From Chloroflexota bacterium (GTDB lineage Bacteria; Chloroflexota; Anaerolineae; UBA4142): a DNA stretch of 16,657 bases. Location: positions 1-16,657 of the forward strand of contig JACQEA010000325.1 in assembly GCA_016200825.1 (NCBI GenBank). Direction: 5' to 3'. Both the position numbers and the translations under genes were made by a program. The notes beneath the pieces are model-generated. The model was not told the DNA's origin. It did no database searches and saw only the letters and a program-made list of their open reading frames with translations. Positions 6,378-12,494 of the stretch are shown one piece after another (the stretch's first letter is position 1; the number at the start of each line of letters is the position of its first letter).

Positions 6378-7094
6378 TTACGTTGGCGCAAGACGCCGAA
6401 ACCCTTCAGCCAATGTGTAATCAGCATGCTCTCCCAGCTGGCGCGCGATTCGGCGGAAAAATGCATCAACTTCCGGTCGGTCGCGTCCTTGCGTTTTGTA
6501 TTGACGCAACGCCTGTATTCGTCGGTCGAAGACTGCCTCGATATCCACAAAGACATCCGGCGCGCCGCTCATGATGAGCATCAGCATGTCAAGCTTGTGC
6601 AATGGCAATCCCTCGCGCAATTGTTTCGGTTCGCACAGCGGACTCGGCGCGCGCAGATAGGCGGCTTGAAAAACGGTCAGCCCGAGCGTGGTATGATCTG
6701 GATAGATCGCGCACGAATCGAGTGAGCCGTTGCCTGGGTAAGGATCGTGGGTGATGACCGTGCGCGGGCGATATTGTCGGATCAAGCGAGTCAAGTCAGC
6801 CCGCAACTCTGGGACGTGAAAGGTGAGATCGCCATCCTCATAGCGCAGAAAAGTAAGGTCGCGGACGCCGACGATTTCGGCAGCGGCGCGCTGTTCCGAT
6901 TCGCGCAATCCGCCAAGTCGTTCCGCGCTCATCGCAGGGTCGCTCGTGCCGCAATTACCGCTCGTCGCCAGGACATAGCCGACGCGTTTCCCTTGCTCTA
7001 GGAGTTGAATGATCGTCCCCGCGCAATGGGCTTCGATGTCATCCGGGTGAGCAACCACCACCATGATTGGATCGGCAAACTGATCAAGTGACAT
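6378..7094 (-). CDS. PIG-L/LmbE-family zinc-dependent N-deacetylase
   Basis: 238 aa, cytoplasmic, without signal peptide. The AHPDD motif (15-19) gives zinc ligands His16 and Asp19 and the catalytic Asp18. YPDHTTLG gives the third ligand, His134, and THDPYPGNGS at about 115-124 is typical of the family. These enzymes remove acetyl groups from N-acetylglucosamine conjugates, as in mycothiol and bacillithiol synthesis, antibiotics or glycolipids; the substrate cannot be read from sequence. It lies between the peroxiredoxin-like and BNR genes with gaps of 32 and 40 bp and has GAGG 5 nt before the ATG. A thiol cofactor role would fit the redox surroundings but is speculation. Confidence 0.88.
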   Translation of the reverse strand: MSLDQFADPIMVVVAHPDDIEAHCAGTIIQLLEQGKRVGYVLATSGNCGTSDPAMSAERLGGLRESEQRAAAEIVGVRDLTFLRYEDGDLTFHVPELRADLTRLIRQYRPRTVITHDPYPGNGSLDSCAIYPDHTTLGLTVFQAAYLRAPSPLCEPKQLREGLPLHKLDMLMLIMSGAPDVFVDIEAVFDRRIQALRQYKTQGRDRPEVDAFFRRIARQLGEHADYTLAEGFRRLAPT

Positions 7095-7126
7095 TTATTC
7101 CTCTTGATTGAAAAAGTGTTCGCGCA

Positions 7127-7801
7127 TTACGGCATCTCCTTCAAAATGGGCAACATCTGAATCGCCGTCTGACCAAACAACAAATCGACGCGTTGGGCGC
7201 GTATCCTGCCCTTGCCATCCACGATGACAAAGCCCATTTCGGGCAGGCGTCCCATCCCGCCCATCGGCCAGCCCCCGCGCAGTTGCATGTCGAATTGGGT
7301 CGTCACTCTGAGGCCAGGGTCGGACAATATTGGAAACGTCGCGCCCGTTTCCTGGACGACTAGGCGCGCGGCATTTCCCGTATCAACACTAATGCCAATG
7401 ACTTGAGCACCCGCACTGTCAAATTGATCGATCCGCCGTTGCAACTCACCGAGTTGCTGTTTACAAGCGTCTCAGACATAGCCCATATTAAATGCCAGCA
7501 CGTATTTGCGCCCGTCGCCAGGTTGGAATGTGTAGGGCTGCCCTTGGGCATCGGGTATAGTAAACGCGGGCGCGGGCTGTCCGATACGTGTGGCGACGTT
7601 AAACGCTGTATCCGAACTTCGCAGACCTGCGGCTATATCTGACGCCCTACTACTCGCTGCTGGCGACTGAGAAGAACTTGCGGCGAACCACACAACCGCT
7701 GCGACTGCGGCGAACGCGAGCGCACCGCCGATCCACAACCAACGATGTGAACGCGAACTTTTTTGTCTCACCCGTTTTTTATTTTTGCTCATGTTCTTCA
7801 T
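7127..7801 (-). CDS. Membrane-anchored peroxiredoxin/thioredoxin-like protein, candidate selenoprotein (UxxC)
   Basis: The frame gives 224 residues with one internal TGA at codon 110. Residues 1-20 are basic and 22-40 transmembrane. The AhpC/TSA-like fold begins at IGQPAPAF (73-80), then YVLAFNMGYV, the UGA, then DAC (111-113), so the UGA takes the place of the first Cys of a CxxC active site. VIGISVD, FPILSDP and GFVIVDGKGRIRA follow as expected for the fold. No frameshift is needed. A 7-bp hairpin with loop GGU lies just after the UGA. Read as selenocysteine the protein is complete; read as stop, the product would end at its active site. The start is ATG 7801, or ATG 7792 behind a weak GAAGA. 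Likely role: an extracytoplasmic peroxide or thiol-disulfide reductase, perhaps recharged by CcdA. Confidence 0.82.
7441..7474 (-). promoter_or_regulatory. Candidate bacterial SECIS element in the peroxiredoxin-like gene
   Basis: TGA at 7472-7474 is followed on the minus strand by a perfect 7-bp stem GCAACTC-GGT-GAGTTGC (7441-7457). The 3-nt loop GGT begins 21 nt after the UGA. Stem length, G in the first two loop positions and spacing all match the general bacterial SECIS pattern recognised by SelB. No other inverted repeat of this quality was noticed nearby. Confidence 0.68.
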
Positions 7802-7808
7802 CTACGGT

Positions 7809-8771
7809 CTAGTGTTCAGAGATGGCGTGCAGATAGACGAGCGCGCCACCCAGTAACAAGATGATCGTTCCTAAAATTACGGCAATCGTCGCGACAGCCG
7901 CGCGCATTTTTCGTGCGCGCGCGGCAGAATCCAAACTGTGCGCGGCGCGCCACGCGAAAGTGAGCGCCGCGCCGATGCCGATGAGCGCGAGAATCGCCAG
8001 GTGCTTTGCCGCGAGGATTGCCGCGTACACGCTGCCGTAGTTTTCAAGAGACAATTGTCGCCACGTCTCGGCGATATTCAATGTCAATGGTACCGGCGCG
8101 GTAGAGATCGTGTGATAGACAAAATTGTAAATTCCCGTGCTGACCAAAACGATGTTTGATGCCCAAAAGAGATGCGTGCCCATCATGGTCATCTCACCGT
8201 GCGTCTGGTTTGGATCACGACTGGCGATGAACAGCATCACCAACGCGAGCCCCAGCACCGCAGTTGCCGCCAGGTGCGCGATAAAGGCGTAACCGTCGGC
8301 GAGTGTTCGCAGCGTCAATGCGCCGATGGGTACCGCTTCCGCCTCCAACACCGGAATCGCGGCTCCGAGTTCCGTCCCGCGAATTCGCTCGGAAAACGAA
8401 ACGTGTGTTGCGATCGGGTGATTTAACGCGACATGCACCAGCCAATCGCCCTCGCGCGAAAAGGGCACGATGGCGAGATAAACGCCTGGCTCTTTGAACA
8501 ATTCGGTGGCGACGATGGTGATCTCACTCGCGTTCGAATCGCGCGGCTGCGTGATGACCAAAACCGTCGCGTCACTGAGCGGCGTATTCGTGCGCGCGCC
8601 ATTCAGCGCAATCCGATAGGTTCGCCGAAGAGTCTCCGCGCGCGAGCGTTCGACGCGGAAGCGAAGCGGGATTGATCCTTCTTGACTTGCCACGAAATGC
8701 AAATCAAGCAAAACGACCACGACCAACAGCGAGGCAAGGTAGATCAGGAAACTTTTCTGCGCTGGCGACAT
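7809..8771 (-). CDS. Membrane protein with YtkA-like ectodomain and CopD-like transmembrane part
   Basis: 320 aa. One N-terminal transmembrane helix (about 7-27) is followed by an Ig-like outside domain (about 30-150) with the YtkA/FixH pattern: PLSDATV, KEPGVYLAIVPFSREGDWLVHV. Four helices follow at about 160-184, 200-222, 248-275 and 292-315. The helix bundle resembles CopD-type copper transport domains in size and pattern, with histidines in or near helices (His166, His200, His220, His257, His316). That similarity is by eye. The ATG abuts the stop of the Met-rich peptide gene (TGAATG) and the stop is 7 bp before the peroxiredoxin-like gene, so it lies firmly in one transcript. Likely copper uptake or handling at the membrane; the exact family should be checked. 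Confidence 0.7.
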   Translation of the reverse strand: MSPAQKSFLIYLASLLVVVVLLDLHFVASQEGSIPLRFRVERSRAETLRRTYRIALNGARTNTPLSDATVLVITQPRDSNASEITIVATELFKEPGVYLAIVPFSREGDWLVHVALNHPIATHVSFSERIRGTELGAAIPVLEAEAVPIGALTLRTLADGYAFIAHLAATAVLGLALVMLFIASRDPNQTHGEMTMMGTHLFWASNIVLVSTGIYNFVYHTISTAPVPLTLNIAETWRQLSLENYGSVYAAILAAKHLAILALIGIGAALTFAWRAAHSLDSAARARKMRAAVATIAVILGTIILLLGGALVYLHAISEH

Positions 8772-8981
8772 TCAGCGTCCCATCATCCCGCCCATCATTT
8801 TTTGCATCATTTCGTTCATGCCGTTCATCTGTGGCATCATTTGATTCATATTTGGTATCGCAGGCATTTGATTCATCATCGCGCTCATTCCATACCACGC
8901 GATCAACCCGAGCGCGAGCGCGCCCAAAACAATGCCGGCGGCAACGGCTGTCGTAATGGTGAACCATAATCGAGTTGTCAT
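8772..8981 (-). CDS. Small Met-rich single-pass membrane protein, probable Cu(I)/Ag(I) binding
   Basis: 69 aa. One transmembrane helix (about 6-30) is followed by a tail with 15 methionines in 38 residues, arranged as MM and MxxM pairs (for example NQMMPQMNGMNEMMQKMM). The tail has no Cys or His. Met clusters outside the cytoplasm are known Cu(I)/Ag(I) ligands in CopA/CusB/Ctr-type proteins; function here is inferred from that and from the copper-related neighbours. The ribosome site AAGGAG is 6 nt upstream and overlaps the end of the preceding gene. The stop abuts the start of the CopD-like gene. Too short for a family assignment by eye. Confidence 0.75.
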   Translation of the reverse strand: MTTRLWFTITTAVAAGIVLGALALGLIAWYGMSAMMNQMPAIPNMNQMMPQMNGMNEMMQKMMGGMMGR

Positions 8982-8992
8982 TTTGTTCTCCT

Positions 8993-9271
8993 TTACCCGC
9001 GCGCCTCGTTTTGACTCGCGGTGATTTGTTTCGCGAGCGTGTCACGCCGCGCTTGCAATTCACGCACATCTTCGGCTGCGCGAATTTGCTTTTCCAGCGC
9101 GTCCTTTTGTGCGCGCAACATCGCTAAGTGTTCGTCGGTCGTCATCGTCATCGAGCCTTTGCTCATCTGTCCGTGACCATCGCGCATCATATACCACATC
9201 ATCACGCCCATCGAAATGGGACACGCTAACGCAACAATGAGGTACGGTAGAAACGGAAGTAATTGTTCCAT
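8993..9271 (-). CDS. Small membrane protein, DUF2933-like, with C-terminal coiled coil
   Basis: 92 aa. The N-terminal hydrophobic segment (about 5-29) contains ACPISMGVMMWYMMRDGHG, a Cys/Met/His-rich pattern resembling DUF2933 small membrane proteins that occur in heavy-metal and heme-copper loci. Residues about 44-88 are a charged helix with heptad-like Leu/Ala spacing, probably a coiled coil. AGGAGG lies 6 nt before the ATG. Gaps are 21 bp to the TlpA-like gene upstream and 11 bp to the Met-rich gene downstream. The Cys and Met cluster suggests metal binding; no activity is known. Confidence 0.72.
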   Translation of the reverse strand: MEQLLPFLPYLIVALACPISMGVMMWYMMRDGHGQMSKGSMTMTTDEHLAMLRAQKDALEKQIRAAEDVRELQARRDTLAKQITASQNEARG

Positions 9272-9292
9272 CGGAATCCTCCTGAAAAGATT

Positions 9293-9823
9293 TTATTTTT
9301 CCAATAACTCGTCCAACTTGGCAATGAACTGCGCGTGCGTCATATAGGAACTGTCGCGCGTGATCGGTCCCAACGCGTTGCCGTACAAATTGCCGTCTTT
9401 GCCGACAAAAAAAGTTTCTGGCACGCCGCGAATCCGGTAGAGTTGTCCGATTTTCGTGCCAATGTCCGGACCGTTATAGTACGTGAGATTGAATTCCGCG
9501 ATGTACTTGCGCGCGTCCGGCTCTGGATCGCTCCAGTCCACGCCGATGAAAACCACGCCGCGATTTTTGTAATCGCGAAAAGTTTTTTCGAGAAACGGCG
9601 CCTCTGCACGGCAAGGAATACACCACGACGCCCAAAAATTAATCACAACAACTTGCCCGCGCAATTGAGAAAGCCGAATTGTTTCCTCGTTAAATGTTAT
9701 CAGCGTGAAATCTGGCGCGAGACCAGACGAAGGTTGTGGTTCGCCGCGCACTTTGAGACCAAATGCAAAAAACGCGACTATTGCCACTATCGCCGCACCC
9801 AAAGTAATTTGAAACCAACGCAT
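9293..9823 (-). CDS. TlpA/ResA-like membrane-anchored thioredoxin (second copy)
   Basis: 176 aa from ATG 9823, with an AGAGG about 10 nt upstream; a TTG six codons earlier has no ribosome site. A transmembrane anchor (about 4-24) is followed by LAPDFTLITFNEETIRLSQLRG, then INFWASWCIPCRAEAPF with redox Cys68 and Cys71, and GVPETFFVGKDG with the cis-proline. The fold is the same as the protein encoded at 902-1471 but with a WCIPC centre, so it is a diverged paralogue rather than a recent copy. It probably acts outside the membrane as an apocytochrome or copper-site thiol reductase, fed by CcdA. It stands near the head of the long redox array. Confidence 0.9.
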   Translation of the reverse strand: MRWFQITLGAAIVAIVAFFAFGLKVRGEPQPSSGLAPDFTLITFNEETIRLSQLRGQVVVINFWASWCIPCRAEAPFLEKTFRDYKNRGVVFIGVDWSDPEPDARKYIAEFNLTYYNGPDIGTKIGQLYRIRGVPETFFVGKDGNLYGNALGPITRDSSYMTHAQFIAKLDELLEK

Positions 9824-9996
9824 TTGAGCGATGCCTCTCAATCATCTGCTATGCAATTCACCGGAACAAATTTCCCATATCCATGACAAACTGGACGTTG
9901 GAAATGAATTGACAACCATAAAAAGGAAAACGGAAAACACTCCAGTCGCAATGCGCAACGTGGAGATCAAAAGCGAACGCAGAAAATTACTGGGTG

Positions 9997-10308
9997 TTAG
10001 ATCCGCGGTGGCGGATCAGTGAGGCGCGGGGAAGAAAAATACGGTGAAGCAGAAAACTGTAGAGCAAATTGACTAACCGATTCTTGCGAATCGAACGCAG
10101 GGACAAACAGCTGAACAACACAATTATTCGAACAAAGAGAGACTGCCGAAGCGTTGATGGGCGCGCCATTCTGCGCGGCTTCAATTGGCGCACTTGAATT
10201 GGATGTGATGCCCGCGCATTCCACCATGCCCATCGAAGAAAAACAAAGCACCGGATTACTATGAACTAAAGAGGCAAACAGAAGAAGAACGACAAGGTTC
10301 GTTTTCAT
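9997..10308 (-). CDS. Small exported protein with four cysteines, unknown
   Basis: 103 aa from ATG 10308, starting MKTNLVVLLLFASLVHS, a good signal peptide. The rest is Ser/Ala-rich with two Cys pairs (CFSSMGMVEC and CSNNC), so disulfides or metal binding are possible. An earlier ATG at 10320 lies within the -10 box of a strong promoter and can hardly be in the transcript; ATG 10314 would be leaderless. Not recognised as any family. The end lies in a 7-bp palindrome (10000-10017) that overlaps the last codons. A 173-bp gap separates it from the TlpA-like gene; nothing else was recognised in that gap. Confidence 0.55.
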   Translation of the reverse strand: MKTNLVVLLLFASLVHSNPVLCFSSMGMVECAGITSNSSAPIEAAQNGAPINASAVSLCSNNCVVQLFVPAFDSQESVSQFALQFSASPYFSSPRLTDPPPRI

Positions 10309-10318
10309 TTCCATTATC

Positions 10319-10347
10319 ATTCTATCACTCCCGACAAACAATGTCAA
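10319..10347 (-). promoter_or_regulatory. Near-consensus housekeeping promoter
   Basis: On the minus strand TTGACA (10342-10347), a 17-bp spacer and TAGAAT (10319-10324). Transcription would begin near 10311-10314, giving a leader of only a few bases before ATG 10308. This is the best promoter seen for the minus-strand redox array, and may drive all or part of it. Confidence 0.72.
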
Positions 10348-10361
10348 TGACATTTCACCAC

Positions 10362-10390
10362 TCGTCACGCCATTCGACCTATGCTATTAT
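10362..10390 (+). promoter_or_regulatory. Promoter of the DHH gene remnant (extended -10)
   Basis: TCGTCA (10362-10367), 17 bp, TATTAT (10385-10390) with TGC in front as an extended -10. The same TGCTAT-ATT element precedes the intact DHH-fusion gene (14008-14016), so the promoter seems to be part of the duplicated segment. Confidence 0.5.
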
Positions 10391-10403
10391 TCCGCGCAAA
10401 TCC

Positions 10404-10469
10404 ATGGACGCGATTTTCACGCACGAGAACGCCGATTTCGACGCGCTCGCCTCGCTCCTGGATGTGAAG
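10404..10469 (+). pseudogene. Remnant of the 5' end of a DHH-family gene
   Basis: ATG 10404 opens a frame whose first residues (MDAIFTHENADFDALASLL...) match the N-terminus of the DHH-CBS-nucleotidyltransferase gene at 14024: about 16 of 22 residues and 50 of 66 bases. Most differences are at third codon positions, so the copy diverged while still under selection. Similarity ends at about 10470, where the cupredoxin terminator begins; the frame then continues with unrelated residues to 10571. It contains motif I of the DHH fold (HENADFD) but none of the rest, so it cannot be a working enzyme. Confidence 0.65.
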
Positions 10470-10473
10470 AAGC

Positions 10474-10522
10474 AAAAAAACGCGGCATGCTTTGGCTTGA
10501 CAGTTCATCGCGTGCCGCGTTT
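10474..10522 (-). terminator. Rho-independent terminator of the cupredoxin gene
   Basis: On the minus strand a 10-bp perfect stem AAACGCGGCA / TGCCGCGTTT (10513-10522 with 10478-10487) is followed by a run of seven T (the A run at 10474-10480). The loop is long (25 nt). It lies 18 bp after the cupredoxin stop. Confidence 0.75.
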
Positions 10523-10540
10523 AGTTTTTCCCAATCAAAG

Positions 10541-10936
10541 TTATTGTGCGACGACTTTGATGGTGCCTTGAAGCGAGTTGTGGCGTACGCAAAAGTACGG
10601 ATAGTCGCCTGGCGTGGTGAAAGTAAAGGAAAATGTTTTTCCTTGTGTGAAAAGACCAGAGTCAAACGCGCCGGCAGGATTGGGCGGCGTTCCATTCGTA
10701 ACGCTGTGTTCAATCGCGTCCTGGTTTGTCCAAATGATCGTTGTTCCAACCGGTACTTGAAGCGAGTCCGGCTTGTACGTGAATAACTTGATGTCAATGT
10801 TCATTGTTTTGGAGGCGGCGGTAGGTTGAATCGTCGCGGCTGGGACAGCTGTCGGCGCAGGCGGCGCGCTTGGGGTACCACAAGCAACTGAAACAAGGAT
10901 CGCTGATAACGCCATCGCGATGCTGATGTATTTCAT
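10541..10936 (-). CDS. Cupredoxin (plastocyanin/amicyanin-like) lipoprotein
   Basis: 131 aa. Lipobox SVAC (Cys19), then a Pro/Ala/Thr linker to about 43 and a single cupredoxin domain (45-131). Type 1 copper ligands are visible: His77 (IEHSVTNG), Cys116 and His119 (YPYFCVRHNSLQG). The usual axial Met (C-x-x-H-x-x-M) is Leu122, followed by Gln123; loss of Met normally raises the potential or changes the geometry. The protein is probably a lipid-anchored electron carrier or copper-binding protein outside the membrane. CAGGAG lies 10 nt before the ATG. It has its own terminator downstream, and a strong hairpin separates it from the upstream lipoprotein gene. Confidence 0.9.
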   Translation of the reverse strand: MKYISIAMALSAILVSVACGTPSAPPAPTAVPAATIQPTAASKTMNIDIKLFTYKPDSLQVPVGTTIIWTNQDAIEHSVTNGTPPNPAGAFDSGLFTQGKTFSFTFTTPGDYPYFCVRHNSLQGTIKVVAQ

Positions 10937-10966
10937 TTTTGTTTTTCTCCTGAAGTAAATAGTTCA

Positions 10967-10999
10967 TAAACAGACCCGGCGCAGGACCGGGTCTGTTTA
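10967..10999 (-). terminator. Strong intrinsic terminator-like hairpin
   Basis: A 13-bp perfect stem (10967-10979 with 10987-10999; arm TAAACAGACCCGG) with a 7-nt loop lies 17 bp after the stop of the duplicated-domain lipoprotein gene. On the minus strand the arm ends in TTTA, a weak T run, so it may attenuate rather than fully stop read-through into the cupredoxin gene. Confidence 0.7.
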
Positions 11000-11015
11000 C
11001 TAAACGAGCCAACGC

Positions 11016-12302
11016 TTACGCGAACTTGTCGGGGAACTGTTTGATGATCGCGCTGGTGAGCGGGTCCGCGATCATTTGCATGTGACCTGCTGCCCCGCGT
11101 AGTGCTGTGAACGCTTTGGCGAAATCTTTCGCGCCCTGAGCATCCACTACGCCTTTCAAACCGACGACGTGCGTCATAACCAAATCCGCGACGGCAGCGG
11201 CTGGCAGATTCGGATTTGCGCTGTTGAGGAACGCGCCGAAGTCTTTGGTGTAGCCCAGCAAGTCGTTGACGGCTTTATCCGATTTGGCTTTGTCTTTGGT
11301 CGCGACACCGGTGGTGTAATCCACGAAGAAGCCGATGTGCTTGCGCCACAGCGGCAGGAACGCTTTCTCTGCATCCGCGCCATAAACAGAACCGATCGCC
11401 TTCGAGAGATCAACCGAATTCGCATCGAGCGCGTCCGCGGCCGCTTTGAATTCAGCATCGCGCCCACCGAGCGCGGCATTCGTCGCCGAAGCCGCGAGAT
11501 ACGCGTGTTCTTGTAAGAGGTTATTGAGCGCGACGCGCAAGGTTGCGGCTTTGGTGTCTGTCGCGCCATCGAACTTGTCGGGGAATTGTTTGACGATCGT
11601 GCTGGCTAACGGGTCGGCGATCATTTGCATGTGCTGGTAGGCTTTGCGCATTTCGGTGTACGCTTTGGGATAATCGCCGGCCGCTTGAGCGTCTACCGCG
11701 CCTTTCAAACCCACGACGTGCATTTGAACCAAATCCGCGACGACGTTCGCGGGGAGAGCGGGACTCGCACTGTTGAGGAACGCGCCGAAATCTTTGGTGT
11801 AGCCGAGCAGATCGCTGACTGCTTTATCCTGCTTGGTTTTGTCTTTGGCGGCGGTAGCGGTCGTATAATCTACGAAAAAGCCGATGTGCTTGCGCCAGAG
11901 AGGCAGGAACGCTTTCTCCGCGTCCGCGCCGTAGACCGAACCGATCGCTTTGGACAAATCAACCGAGTTTGCATCGAGCGCGTCCGCGGCATTCTTAAAT
12001 TCGTCGTTGCGACCACCCAGCGCGGCACCCGTCGCGCTCAAGGCGAGGATCACATGCTCGCCTAACAGTTTGTTGAGCGCGACGCGTAATCCCGCTGACT
12101 TGGTGTCGGACGATGCGGCGGGTTTAGGCATGGCGGTCGGTGCAGTTGTCGGCGGAACTGCAGTTGGCGGTGCCTTGGTTGGCGCAACTGTCGGCGGAAC
12201 AGGCGTTGCCGTTGGAGTGGGTGCTGGCGCGCACGCAAGCGCGATGATCGCGATCACTGCAAAGGCGACGACTAGCGCGACTCGTTTTTGGAACTTTTTC
12301 AT
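11016..12302 (-). CDS. Lipoprotein with two tandem copies of a His-containing helical domain
   Basis: 428 aa. Lipobox ALAC (Cys24), then a Thr/Pro/Ala linker (25-65). Two helical domains follow, 72-244 and 255-427, matching without gaps at an offset of 183 residues; long parts are identical, such as GSVYGADAEKAFLPLWRKHI. Each has four equivalent His: 83/266 (EH), 139/322 (RKHIGFF), 195/378 and 224/407 (HMQM). The spacing suggests a helix bundle with a buried His or metal site. I recall single-domain relatives annotated as copper amine oxidase-like in Firmicutes, but no catalytic motif of that enzyme is visible here. The ATG has AAGGAG 7 nt upstream. It lies between terminators, so it is its own unit, downstream of a sigma/anti-sigma pair and upstream of a cupredoxin. 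Possible metal-binding surface protein. Confidence 0.8.
   Translation of the reverse strand: MKKFQKRVALVVAFAVIAIIALACAPAPTPTATPVPPTVAPTKAPPTAVPPTTAPTAMPKPAASSDTKSAGLRVALNKLLGEHVILALSATGAALGGRNDEFKNAADALDANSVDLSKAIGSVYGADAEKAFLPLWRKHIGFFVDYTTATAAKDKTKQDKAVSDLLGYTKDFGAFLNSASPALPANVVADLVQMHVVGLKGAVDAQAAGDYPKAYTEMRKAYQHMQMIADPLASTIVKQFPDKFDGATDTKAATLRVALNNLLQEHAYLAASATNAALGGRDAEFKAAADALDANSVDLSKAIGSVYGADAEKAFLPLWRKHIGFFVDYTTGVATKDKAKSDKAVNDLLGYTKDFGAFLNSANPNLPAAAVADLVMTHVVGLKGVVDAQGAKDFAKAFTALRGAAGHMQMIADPLTSAIIKQFPDKFA
11022..12089 (-). repeat. Tandem duplication encoding the two helical domains
   Basis: Units at 11571-12089 (first) and 11022-11540 (second), 549 bp apart. They are similar at DNA level but differ at many third codon positions, so the duplication is not very recent and the protein sequence has been held constant. 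Confidence 0.85.
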
Positions 12303-12345
12303 TGTGAATCTCCTTCTTTGAATTGAATTTGACTTGCCACGTACA

Positions 12346-12374
12346 GCGCGGCGATAATTACGCTACTGCCGCGC
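12346..12374 (-). other. Hairpin in the leader of the duplicated-domain lipoprotein gene
   Basis: A 7-bp perfect GC stem (GCGCGGC with GCCGCGC) with a 15-nt loop lies about 44 nt before the ATG at 12302. It could stabilise the mRNA or regulate it. The rest of the 12303-12535 gap holds an AGGTGATC-type ribosome site without a start codon (12406-12415) and the terminator at 12495-12526. Confidence 0.35.
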
Positions 12375-12494
12375 CAAATTTTCTATCAACTTGATGTTAT
12401 CGCTAGATCACCTCCCTGGGTTTAGAATCACTTTGCATTCAGTTCTCTATACTCCTCTACGTAAGTTCCCTCGAAATACATTCATTTGGAAAAC

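Noticed and set aside
7127..7444. A separate 105-aa gene starting at TTG 7444
   Set aside because: It would start after the active-site motif, in the same frame as the upstream part and inside the stem of the hairpin. One UGA-containing gene explains the data better.
5381..7801. Genome-wide UGA reassignment (Trp or Gly codes) as the cause of the internal UGAs
   Set aside because: Several other genes here (ccdA, TlpA, anti-sigma, sigma) end at TGA directly before the next gene, so TGA is a normal stop in this genome.
10000..10017. 7-bp palindrome (GATCCGC / GCGGATC) at the end of the four-Cys gene as a terminator or SECIS
   Set aside because: There is no T run after it on the minus strand and no in-frame UGA before it at SECIS distance.
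11022..12089. Assembly duplication in the two-domain lipoprotein gene
   Set aside because: The two units differ at many third codon positions, so they are true diverged repeats.
12406..12420. Plus-strand GATCACCTCC as the 3' end of a 16S rRNA gene fragment
   Set aside because: Upstream sequence shows no resemblance to 16S rRNA; only the 10-base match to the anti-SD tail is present.
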